Assembly: GCA_030535455.1 (NCBI GenBank)
Contig: JAUNJY010000019.1
Coordinates: 1 to 64,000, forward strand
Source: a bacterium
GTDB lineage: Bacteria; Bacillota; Clostridia; Lachnospirales; Lachnospiraceae
Length of the DNA: 64,000 nt
Reading direction: 5' to 3'
This document shows, in pieces, positions 51,818 through 59,867 of the stretch (positions are counted from its first letter, which is position 1; every line of letters begins with the position of its first letter). The notes below the pieces were generated by a model that did no database searches, was not told the DNA's origin, and saw nothing but the letters and a program-made list of their open reading frames with translations. The translations under genes were made by a program, and so were the position numbers.

Positions 51818-52035
51818 AGTATTTTGCTTGCAAAACACTCCGCGCCGAACGTGGTTACGAAGTAATATACTCCTTTCACGTGAGTGCGCATCTTGGCTTT
51901 CTGTTTTTGAGAAAGCCTTAGCGCCGAACGTGATTACGAAGTAATATACTCCTTTCACGTAAGTGCGCATCTTGGCTTTCTGTTTTTAAGAAAGCTTTTT
52001 ATACTAGCTGGGGGGCTCCCCCAGCTAGTATAAAA
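51818..52035 (+). repeat. Tandem repeats A7, A8 and a B-like palindrome
   Basis: A leading hairpin AGTATTTTGC/GCAAAACACT (51818-51839) is followed by A7 (51842-51917) and A8 (51921-51996), 79 bp apart. Both have outer GCGC/GCGC, middle ACGTG/CACGT and inner TTAC-GAA-GTAA. These paired bases differ from other loci. Each ends in a GGCTTTC/GAAAGC-type hairpin; only A8 has a T-run. A B-position palindrome (51997-52035) begins TTTTATACTAGCTGGGGG and is completed by its complement. Together with the oppA terminator they fill the 343-bp gap between oppB and oppA. Confidence 0.85.
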
Positions 52036-52042
52036 GAATACC

Positions 52043-52072
52043 GGAAAAAGCCGCATCACGCGGCTATTTTCC
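52043..52072 (-). terminator. Terminator after oppA
   Basis: AGCCGC/GCGGCT hairpin followed on the minus strand by TTTTTCC. It lies 11 bp past the oppA stop and should lower expression of oppBCDF relative to oppA. Confidence 0.8.
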
Positions 52073-52082
52073 ATGTATTAAA

Positions 52083-54413
52083 TTATTTCATTTCAATTTT
52101 TTCAATTTCTTTGAACCATTCATAGAATGGGGAAATACCAGGTGTCATAGTTTCGCTGTTTACTCGTTCTGGACTGTAAGCGATACAGTTTAATCTTTGG
52201 TAAACAGGAATTTCAACTGCCCAGTCAAGGATCGTATTAAGACATTCTTTGTAAACTGTCTTTCTGTATTCTTGATCATCACTCTTTCTTGCTGCAAGGA
52301 TTAATTCATCTAATGTCTTATCATTGATTTCATAACGGTTATCTGTTCCTGCACCATTACCTCTGATATTATCGCTGTGGTACACTTGGTACATATCTGG
52401 ATCTGGAGTTGCTTGCCATGCTGCAACCCAAATATCTTGTTTTCCACCATCAAGTGTTGTCCATAATTGGCTTGTATCAGAGAAGTCCGTGATTGTAAGA
52501 TCAATACCGATTTCTTTTAATGCAGCTTTTGCATCTGTTAATACTGCGAATGTTGGATGGTCACCAGTACCATCTGCACCGATTAATACTTCATATTTTA
52601 ATCTAGCGCCTTTTGGTGCTGCTGTTACTTTACCGTCTTTTACTGTATAACCAGCTGCTTCTAAGTAGCCTAATGCTGCTTTTTTCGCTGCTGCGTATTT
52701 TTCATCTGCAGACATGCTGTCAGTATAGATATCAGCTCCATTTACATCTTTAGAGAATGCAGTTTGATAATCAGAATCTGATTTCTTTGGTGCAGCCCAA
52801 GAAGTATTAGAGATTGGATAGTTAATAACGCTTGCTGCATCACCATAGTACGTATCAATTGCTACGTCACGGTATACAGAGAAAATAGTTGCTAATGCTT
52901 TTCTTAAGTTCTTAGATTCTGTTGAAGAAGAATCATCACCAACACATACGTTTGTAGCATTGATACCCATATAGCCATAACCTAAGTTATCTACTGAATC
53001 AACTGCTATTTTATCTCCAGTAAGTTCGCCATTGCTGTTTTCTTGCTTGATTTGTTGGAATGTAGTCTTACTTGCAGTTGGATCTGTTAAATCGATAGTA
53101 CCTTGTACTAAGCCTGTTGTCTTATCCGCACTTGTTGCTTCTTTAAACTGTACAGACTTAATCTTAGGAGCACCTAAGTAATAGTTTTCATTTGCTTCAA
53201 AGTAAACAATTTTGTTTTCGTATTTCACAAATTTATAAGGACCTGCACCCATTGGTTTCGTTGTCTTTTCTTTTACTTTAGAAAGATCTCCTCTTGTGAA
53301 ACCGAATTTGTTGTTGTCATAATCGTATTGAGATTTGTCCCCATAGTAATGCATTGGAGCAACTTCAAGATCAAATTGATATACCATGGAAGCATCAAAA
53401 CCATTAGTTGTGATTTCTACTTCAGTATCACTAATTTTCTTAATACCTTCAATATTCTTAACGTCTTCGCCTTCGCCTGCTGCTTTCTTCTTTTCTACAA
53501 GATAAGCTTGAGCAAGTTCTGTTACTTTAGCATCAAAATATGTGTTATCTCCTTGGTATGTCTTAGCAAGGCTTTGATAATCAACACCGTATTGTTCTAC
53601 AATGTCAGCGATTACTTGTTTGTCATCCTTTACTTTTGTAGAGTCATATTTTTTATCTACGCTATAGAAGAATGCAAATAAATCTTTTGTCTTCTTATAT
53701 TGATCCGTGTATTGTTTGTAGGAAGCATCATTATATAAAGTGCCAGCCCATTCAAATTCACTTTCTAATGTAGGTTTGATAATTTCAGATTTAATGCTTT
53801 CTTTTAATTCTTTTGGCATTTCTTTTACAACTTTTGCAACTTCTTCAGCAGTAATGCTTTCAGCAGCTGTAGAGTTTGCACGGTAGTTCTTTAAGCCGAC
53901 GATTGGGCGAGAACCTAATGTAAGAGAACCATCATAAGCTGGATCACATGCTACATAAAAAGTAAAGATGATATCATCTGCTGTTAACTTTTCGCCGTCA
54001 CTAAATGTTACATCATCACGGATTTTAAGGTTATATGTAGTGATATCTTTCTCCTTATCGTAGTTTACTGCAAGGTTAGATAACCCATTGTACGTATAAT
54101 CTTTTCCATTATAAGATACTGTCTGTCCGTCCTTTGCATTTGGAACAAGTTGACCGTCACGGCCAAAGGTTGCCATTTTCACCTGTGTAATTGTCTGTGC
54201 TTGTTGATCAGGTACAGAGTTATGGAAAAATGGACTGAATTTTTCACTAAATGGATTGTAACCTACTACTAATGGAGTTGTGCTTCCAGAAGTCTGTTGA
54301 CTCGATGGAGTAGCATTGCTATTGTTTTCTTCTTTCTTAGAACCGCTACATCCGGATAAAGAAGCTACAACCATGGATGCTGCTAGTATACTTGCGATTA
54401 ATTTCTTTCTCAT
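52083..54413 (-). CDS. oppA: Oligopeptide-binding lipoprotein OppA, enlarged
   Basis: Family 5 solute-binding protein. The signal peptide ends in the lipobox VASLSGCSG (Cys about 22). Typical strands are KIRDDVTFSDGEKLTADDIIFTF and GAGPYKFVKYENKIVYFEANENYYLGAPKIKSVQF. The length is 776 residues against about 540-600 usually. The extra part is an insert of about 130 residues (about 170-310, Lys/Glu-rich, KEMPKELKESIKSEIIKP) and an enlarged C-terminal lobe. It captures peptides outside the membrane for OppBCDF. The gene lies 55 bp after the M3 peptidase gene. Confidence 0.93.
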   Translation of the reverse strand: MRKKLIASILAASMVVASLSGCSGSKKEENNSNATPSSQQTSGSTTPLVVGYNPFSEKFSPFFHNSVPDQQAQTITQVKMATFGRDGQLVPNAKDGQTVSYNGKDYTYNGLSNLAVNYDKEKDITTYNLKIRDDVTFSDGEKLTADDIIFTFYVACDPAYDGSLTLGSRPIVGLKNYRANSTAAESITAEEVAKVVKEMPKELKESIKSEIIKPTLESEFEWAGTLYNDASYKQYTDQYKKTKDLFAFFYSVDKKYDSTKVKDDKQVIADIVEQYGVDYQSLAKTYQGDNTYFDAKVTELAQAYLVEKKKAAGEGEDVKNIEGIKKISDTEVEITTNGFDASMVYQFDLEVAPMHYYGDKSQYDYDNNKFGFTRGDLSKVKEKTTKPMGAGPYKFVKYENKIVYFEANENYYLGAPKIKSVQFKEATSADKTTGLVQGTIDLTDPTASKTTFQQIKQENSNGELTGDKIAVDSVDNLGYGYMGINATNVCVGDDSSSTESKNLRKALATIFSVYRDVAIDTYYGDAASVINYPISNTSWAAPKKSDSDYQTAFSKDVNGADIYTDSMSADEKYAAAKKAALGYLEAAGYTVKDGKVTAAPKGARLKYEVLIGADGTGDHPTFAVLTDAKAALKEIGIDLTITDFSDTSQLWTTLDGGKQDIWVAAWQATPDPDMYQVYHSDNIRGNGAGTDNRYEINDKTLDELILAARKSDDQEYRKTVYKECLNTILDWAVEIPVYQRLNCIAYSPERVNSETMTPGISPFYEWFKEIEKIEMK

Positions 54414-54443
54414 AAAATTCCTCCTTTTTTTTATCTATTGTAA

Positions 54444-54463
54444 ATGCCAACAAATATTGGCAT
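54444..54463 (-). other. Hairpin between M3 peptidase and oppA
   Basis: ATGCCAA/TTGGCAT around a 6-nt loop, followed by TTTACAATAG on the minus strand. It is a weak terminator or processing hairpin between the two genes. Confidence 0.5.
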
Positions 54464-54468
54464 ATTAC

Positions 54469-56148
54469 TTACTTAATGACTTGTTTCTCTAGTTTTTCAA
54501 CCAACTGTTTCATACAGCCGTCTTCAAATGGATTTAATAATCCTGCCTCTTTGATCAGATTTACAAAGAAATCACTGGCAGAGCGATTACAAAGTGTTAC
54601 ATAGCTTTCCCAAGCCTTCTTGTAATCTTCATCCATCATGATTTTATATTGGAACGCACATGTTTGTGCAATACAATAATCGATATAATAAAATGGATAG
54701 TTGTAAATATGGAGTTGTTTCTGCCAAAACGTTCCCTGTTCGAAATAAGGACTTTCCTCATAACTAAGGTGTGGCATATATTCTTTTTCAAGTTTTCTCC
54801 ATGCTGCATGTCGCTCCATTGGGGATAACTCTGGATTACCATAAACGATATGTTGGAATTCATCCACCATACAGCCGTATGGGATAAATGTAATTGCATC
54901 TTCTAGCTGCATTTCTAAATATTCTTCTGTACGTTCGCCAAAGAACAAGTGCATCCAAGGGCGAGTGAAGAATTCCATTGACATGGAATGTGTTTCCGCA
55001 GTTTCCATGGTAACTTGTGTGGAATGTTCTTTTATTGGATCCTTTGCTGCTACATATCCTTGGAATGCATGTCCACACTCATGTGTAATTACATTGATGT
55101 CATCTGCCGTTCCATTAAAGTTAGCAAAGATAAATGGAGCTTCGTAGTTTGGAAGGAATGTCATATAGCCGCCGGCTTGTTTCGATTTTCTTCCTAGTAC
55201 GTCAAACAACTCATTCTCCGTCATAAAGTCAAAGAACTCTTTTGTCTCTTCCGATAACTCTGCATACATCTTAGAGCCAAGCTTCATAATCTCATCCGGT
55301 GTTCCTGTTGGTTCCGGATTTCCATTTGGGAAATTCACATCACGGTCGATAAAGGATAACTTCTCTACGCCTAAACGTACTCTGCGGTTTTCATGGATCT
55401 TTTCTGCAAGAGGAACTAAGTACTCTTTTACCTGTCTTCTGAATTCTCCTACCATAGCCTGGTCATAACAGTTACGATTCATTCGGTAATAACCAAGTTC
55501 CGTATAAGTCTCGTACCCCATGGTCTGTGCCTGTTTCGTACGGTTCTTCACTAACTTGTCGTAAATATCATCAAGTTCCTTGCTGTTTGCTTCAAAGAAT
55601 GCACTATACTTCTCGTATGCCTTTCTTCGAACCTCACGATCTGTATGGGTTAAATATTTTCTTAAAAGAGATAAGTTTAATACGTCTCCCTCCCAATCAA
55701 TCTTTGCACTGGCAATTAACTTGTTATACTCCGTAACCAATGCATTTTCTTCCTGCATCATTGGAATTAACGCTTCACTAAATGCCTTTTTACCGATTTC
55801 AATGTTCTTAAATGCAACCTTGCCAATCTTTTCTTCTAAATAATCTCTAAATTCTGATGTATATAATGCATCTTCATACTCGTGTTCTAACTGTTCAATT
55901 AATGGTGCAATCTCATCACAAAATGCTTGCTCTTTTTCATAAAATGGATCTGTCGTATCAATACTATGACGGATTTCCACTAAAACGATCATTGTCGTAA
56001 TATCATCAAATAACTTATATTTCTTTTTATGTACTTCAAATTGTTCTTCTGGACTTTTTGCTTCTTTAAACTCAGCAAGGATTTTATAAAACTCTTCCTT
56101 AACCTGTTCTAAATCCAGTCTTTTATACTGCATATCTTTAAACTTCAT
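54469..56148 (-). CDS. M3-family metallopeptidase (oligoendopeptidase F-like)
   Basis: A 559-residue cytosolic zinc peptidase with the HExxH signature in ITHECGHAFQGY (about 353-357) and the third zinc ligand Glu in MTMETAETHSMSMEFF-like context (AETHSMSMEFF). The size fits the PZ-peptidase/oligoendopeptidase F group that cuts peptides of about 5-20 residues. The start is MKFKDMQYKRLD (56148), after GAGGAGGAAACC; a longer form to 56163 is less likely. It overlaps the upstream regulator by 11 nt and precedes oppA, so imported peptides are probably its substrates. Confidence 0.92.
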   Translation of the reverse strand: MKFKDMQYKRLDLEQVKEEFYKILAEFKEAKSPEEQFEVHKKKYKLFDDITTMIVLVEIRHSIDTTDPFYEKEQAFCDEIAPLIEQLEHEYEDALYTSEFRDYLEEKIGKVAFKNIEIGKKAFSEALIPMMQEENALVTEYNKLIASAKIDWEGDVLNLSLLRKYLTHTDREVRRKAYEKYSAFFEANSKELDDIYDKLVKNRTKQAQTMGYETYTELGYYRMNRNCYDQAMVGEFRRQVKEYLVPLAEKIHENRRVRLGVEKLSFIDRDVNFPNGNPEPTGTPDEIMKLGSKMYAELSEETKEFFDFMTENELFDVLGRKSKQAGGYMTFLPNYEAPFIFANFNGTADDINVITHECGHAFQGYVAAKDPIKEHSTQVTMETAETHSMSMEFFTRPWMHLFFGERTEEYLEMQLEDAITFIPYGCMVDEFQHIVYGNPELSPMERHAAWRKLEKEYMPHLSYEESPYFEQGTFWQKQLHIYNYPFYYIDYCIAQTCAFQYKIMMDEDYKKAWESYVTLCNRSASDFFVNLIKEAGLLNPFEDGCMKQLVEKLEKQVIK

Positions 56149-57265
56149 TGGTTTCCTCCTCAACTAACACTTCTACTGTCGTCATCAGAAATTCCCTAAT
56201 GGCTTTTTGATTCATAGAATAAAACACTTTATTGTCTGCTTTTTCAATAGTAATAAATCCAAAACTCATCAATGTATTCATATGATGGGAAATTGTTGCG
56301 GTGGTCAGGTTGGTCTTTTGGGCTAACTCCTGTCCATATGCCTTCTTCCCATTGATACGCTTTAATATCTCAAATTTGCTAGGATCCGATAAAATCTTTA
56401 AGCCATTGCAAATCTGTTCATTGGTTGGACGCTTCTTTGCAGCATTAAAATCCTTATCAAAGGTAATCCCAACCTCGAGTATATGGTAGTCTCCCATGGT
56501 CTCATCATTTCCAACGAAAATCACATGGTCGCAATCCATAATCTGTGGCCGAATATAAGCCGTCATTTCCTTGTAGCTGTTTTCCTCTAATCCGTAAAAC
56601 TTATTAATTAGAAGAAGCAGTCTTTCTGTCTTAAAATACTCCTCCCAATAATCGCAGCAATTATTTAACAACGTCTCAAGCACGGTCTTATGTTTCATTA
56701 ATCGCTTGGACAAAGGTTCCAACACTCGAAATAAATCCTCAATATAGTCTTCCACATTCTTCAGTAAATATAGAAGCTCCCATTTTCTAGCACTGTCACA
56801 TTCCAGGTGATCAATCCGTTCTAAAAATGGATGTTCGCTTCCATCCTCATAAGGACTGGCCGTAAGCTCATTCTTAGCTAAGGAAAGTTCTAACGAATTG
56901 TCTTCCATCATCCTCTTAATGTACTTAGCCAATGCTTTCTTCTTCTGCTCTATATCACTTTGTACTTTTATGTACGACACTCCTTGATAAAGAAGCTTTG
57001 CAACACACAATTCCTCTCCAAGAAACTCTTTGAAATAAAACTGTATCTTTTTATTTTCAACGTCTATGTATCGTCTCATATCTTTTTCTATTTTGCTTAA
57101 CTGATCTAGCAACTTAGAAATTGATTTATGTTCTTTCTGGTCTAATCTCTTTAGCATGTCTATCTTTAACTGCTCATAAGATTTGCCATTTACAATACGG
57201 AAAACAAGTTCAATTGTTTCTTTCAAATCATCAATATTTCGCTCAACAATATATTGTTTCGCCAT
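56138..57265 (-). CDS. ArsR-family regulator with long N-terminal domain
   Basis: The C-terminal 85 residues are an ArsR-type winged helix (NEQICNGLKILSDPSKFEILKRINGKKAYGQELAQKTNLTTATISHHMNTLMSFGFI). The N-terminal part of about 270 residues is all-helical with no recognised domain. No metal-binding Cys pair is seen, so this is not a typical metal sensor. The start is MAKQYIVERN (57265), after AGGAGGAG; a form beginning 57316 is upstream of that site. First gene before the M3 peptidase and opp genes, so it probably controls peptide uptake and breakdown. Confidence 0.85.
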   Translation of the reverse strand: MAKQYIVERNIDDLKETIELVFRIVNGKSYEQLKIDMLKRLDQKEHKSISKLLDQLSKIEKDMRRYIDVENKKIQFYFKEFLGEELCVAKLLYQGVSYIKVQSDIEQKKKALAKYIKRMMEDNSLELSLAKNELTASPYEDGSEHPFLERIDHLECDSARKWELLYLLKNVEDYIEDLFRVLEPLSKRLMKHKTVLETLLNNCCDYWEEYFKTERLLLLINKFYGLEENSYKEMTAYIRPQIMDCDHVIFVGNDETMGDYHILEVGITFDKDFNAAKKRPTNEQICNGLKILSDPSKFEILKRINGKKAYGQELAQKTNLTTATISHHMNTLMSFGFITIEKADNKVFYSMNQKAIREFLMTTVEVLVEEETNEV

Positions 57266-57634
57266 TTTCTCCTCCTTTAATAAGAAGTGATGAATTTCTT
57301 TTCTTAAATTTCTCACATTATACCCGCATAATTAGACGAATGTCAACACCGTAGTTAGATGTCCATCAAACACTGGATTAAGTTTTTGTTGCATTTTGCT
57401 TTACTTTATTAGGCTAAACCATTAAAATGTCTTTCTCACACGCACAGATGTCGTTTTACTTTAGATTTATTAGCTCTCAGAAGAACATTCTTATAATTCG
57501 ACTTAATTTTCTTAATATTTTAAATTTTCGATTTTTATCGTAATTTAAAGAGATAAAGTGGACGAAACGTGACGTATTATTGTGGATGTGATTCCTTATA
57601 TATAAGAAGAGATGGAATAAACGTCAACTAGAAA
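57266..57634. other. AT-rich promoter-side region, no gene seen
   Basis: About 370 bp upstream of the ArsR-family gene. It is AT-rich and contains no ORF with a ribosome binding site, no tRNA and no strong hairpin. It probably holds the promoter of that gene, but no box pair is convincing. Confidence 0.5.
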
Positions 57635-57915
57635 AGGCCAGTCAAAATGACCGGCCCGCAGACTGTAAACATTCAACCTCTTACATTCACTTCAGCGCAT
57701 TGCTTAGAGGAAAGTTTGAAAACCATAGGTTTTCATTGGAATCGCTATCCGGAAACCACGCTTTTCGGATAGCGATTAGTGTGAATAGGTCCTGTTTCAT
57801 AAGGACTTGCACGAATGAGCACTAATCATTTCCGTCGACACTGGATGAAATCCTGATTTCATCCAAAGCTTGTCAACTTTGTTAACAAGCGGAGGCCAGT
57901 CAAAATGACCGGCCC
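57635..57915 (+). repeat. Composite repeat C2 + D2 between 23-bp direct repeats
   Basis: The same 23 bp, itself a hairpin (GGCCAGTCA-AAA-TGACCGGCC core), occurs at 57635-57657 and 57893-57915. Between them lie C2 (57659-57734, with AGACTGTA, CTTCAGCGCATTGCTTAGAGG and hairpin GAAAACC/GGTTTTC), a perfect 12-bp stem AATCGCTATCCG/CGGATAGCGATT (57740-57777), and D2 (57774-57890). D2 has outer stem GATTAGTG/CACTAATC, hairpin GGATGAAATC/GATTTCATCC (57843-57864), and GCTTGT/ACAAGC. On the minus strand the 23-bp hairpin next to 57926 is placed as that gene's terminator, while its second copy has the T-run. Confidence 0.8.
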
Positions 57916-57925
57916 TTCTTATTCT

Positions 57926-59044
57926 CTATACTTCGCCCCAGACTTCTTCAGCGATTTCTTTTACCAGTGCAAGCTTTGCAAATTGCTCCTCTTCGGTCAG
58001 CTTGTTTCCAATCTCACAAGAAGCAAATCCGCATTGTGGACTCAAATATAATCGTTCTAACGGTATGTACTTGCTTGCTTCTTCAATTCTCTTCTTGATT
58101 GTTTCCTTGTCCTCCAGTACCGGCGATTTCGTGGTAATCAAGCCCAGTACCACCTTCTTATTCTCAGACACATACTGTAACGGCTCAAAGTCTCCCGAAC
58201 GTTCATCATCAAACTCCAGATAATAGGCATCTACATTTTCATTTGCAAATAAATATGGCGCAACCGTTGCATAACCTCCTGAGGATGCCCAAGTGGAGTG
58301 ATAGTTTCCACGGCAGACATGAGTCGTAATCACAAGATCCTCCGGCTTATCTTCTAGCGCCAGATTGTTTAGTCGAAGATACTTCTCCATATCCTCTTCC
58401 ACACTGCCACCCACTGCCTTTCTAGCCTCCTGGTATCTTGCATCGCAGAACATTCCCCATGTACAGTCATCCAATTGTATATTTCTACACCCTGCCTTAT
58501 ACAACTCCTTTATTACCGTTCGGTATGCCGCTGCAATATCCTGAATTAACTGTTCCTGGTCCGGATAAATGCCATCTGTCTGCAACCCGTTCTCCTCTCT
58601 GTACAGCTCAAGAAATAACTGCGCCGGTGCTGGAATGGTCTGTCTTGCCACCACTCCTTCCTCTTCAAATAGCTTTACATATTTAAAATGCTCCACAAAT
58701 GGGTGGTTTTCGCCTGTGATCTTCCCTGTCAGCTTAATGGAGCCTTTGGTGGTCTCTTCTCCATGAAAGAAATATCCATGATCCAGTTCTACTTTCTCAA
58801 TTCCCTTCAGTCCCCACATAAAGTCTAAGTGCCAGTAGCTTCTTCGAAATTCTCCATCGGTAATGACAGGTAGGCCTGCTTGTTTCTGTTTTGCAATTAA
58901 GTGGTCGATCTCTTTATCTTCAATTCTTGTTAATTCTTCGTGATTAAGCTCTTTTGCTTCGAAAGATGTTCTTGCCTTTTTGATTTCCTCGGTTCTTAAA
59001 AAGCTTCCTACGATGTCGAAGCGAAATGGTGCGTTCTTTGTCAT
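57926..59044 (-). CDS. MetE-C-like methyltransferase (YxjG/YxjH type)
   Basis: A 372-residue protein similar to the catalytic half of cobalamin-independent methionine synthase. Zinc ligands appear as His and Cys in ITTHVCRGNYH, Glu in YYLEFDDER, and Cys in LSPQCGFASCE. The N-terminus FRFDIVGSFLRTEEI and the ITDGEFRRSYWHLDFMW block mark the YxjG/YxjH branch, which lacks the MetE N-terminal half. It probably transfers a methyl group to homocysteine or a related thiol; donor unknown. No SAM riboswitch is visible upstream. Single-gene unit. Confidence 0.9.
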   Translation of the reverse strand: MTKNAPFRFDIVGSFLRTEEIKKARTSFEAKELNHEELTRIEDKEIDHLIAKQKQAGLPVITDGEFRRSYWHLDFMWGLKGIEKVELDHGYFFHGEETTKGSIKLTGKITGENHPFVEHFKYVKLFEEEGVVARQTIPAPAQLFLELYREENGLQTDGIYPDQEQLIQDIAAAYRTVIKELYKAGCRNIQLDDCTWGMFCDARYQEARKAVGGSVEEDMEKYLRLNNLALEDKPEDLVITTHVCRGNYHSTWASSGGYATVAPYLFANENVDAYYLEFDDERSGDFEPLQYVSENKKVVLGLITTKSPVLEDKETIKKRIEEASKYIPLERLYLSPQCGFASCEIGNKLTEEEQFAKLALVKEIAEEVWGEV

Positions 59045-59131
59045 ATATTTGTCCTCCCAGTGTTTTCTTGGTGCTTTCTTGTTAGGGCTATTATATATGG
59101 GGCGGGGGGATTTGTATAATTGATATAAAAT

Positions 59132-59166
59132 ATGCCCTGGTATAGGGATTAGCTATAACAGGGCAT
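59132..59166 (-). terminator. Terminator of the small methyltransferase gene
   Basis: ATGCCCTG/CAGGGCAT hairpin followed on the minus strand by ATTTTATATC; 9 bp past the stop codon. Confidence 0.7.
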
Positions 59167-59175
59167 GTTCTAGAT

Positions 59176-59781
59176 TTATATTTTCTTTTGCAATATTATA
59201 TTTAACCAGCGTTCATCATCACGTCCTGGTCGAACATCTGTAGAAACCTGTAGGTCTGTCACTTGGAACTGATTTACTTCTTGTAATAGTTTCGTCAGCT
59301 TTTCTTCTGTCATATCAGTAAAATATCGTCCGTTGCGTTCTCCTTCAAAGTCTCCATATTTAAAAGAGGTATAGACATATCCACCTGATTTTAAAGCTGT
59401 CGCCATTAATCCGAACACCATAATTAATTCTTTATATGGCAGATGAAGAATGGAAGAACATGCCCAGATTCCATCATAACGTGAGACCTCCTTCAGTTCC
59501 TGAAACAACATATGCTTTACTTTTACGTTGGCAAACGCCTCTGTTGTTTTACACATTTCTAAAGAACCATCCATTGCCTCAACAAGGTAGCCCTTTTCTT
59601 GAAATCTCTTAGAGTCCCTTCCTGCACCACACCCATAATCCAATATAAGTGCATGCTCTGGCAAAAATTCAAGAAAATGATCCTGTATTTTTGAAAAATC
59701 CACAGTCTGTGTTGCTTCTGCAAACGCTTTTGCATTGACATCATAAAAACTAAGTGTCGAATTATTGTTTTGCTCGTTCAT
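59176..59781 (-). CDS. Class I SAM-dependent methyltransferase
   Basis: A 201-residue protein with the SAM-binding motif I ILDYGCGAGRDSKRF (about 47-61), motif post-I LVEAMDGS, and the later IWACSSILHLPY. The tail is consistent with a small-molecule methyltransferase, including the C-terminal LQVSTDVRPGRDDERWLNIIL. The substrate is unknown. It follows the PLD-helicase cassette by 86 bp on the same strand and could be part of it, but such genes are common and the link is weak. Confidence 0.9.
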   Translation of the reverse strand: MNEQNNNSTLSFYDVNAKAFAEATQTVDFSKIQDHFLEFLPEHALILDYGCGAGRDSKRFQEKGYLVEAMDGSLEMCKTTEAFANVKVKHMLFQELKEVSRYDGIWACSSILHLPYKELIMVFGLMATALKSGGYVYTSFKYGDFEGERNGRYFTDMTEEKLTKLLQEVNQFQVTDLQVSTDVRPGRDDERWLNIILQKKI

Positions 59782-59867
59782 TGTTATTTAGCTCCCCTCG
59801 TAATTTTCAACTGATACTAGTATAGCAAACGACTATACAATTATAAAGTCACTCCTACTATAATAAA

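Noticed and set aside
59045-59175. SAM or other riboswitch before the MetE-like gene
   Set aside because: No S-box core or long leader is visible; only a ribosome binding site and the next gene's terminator are found.
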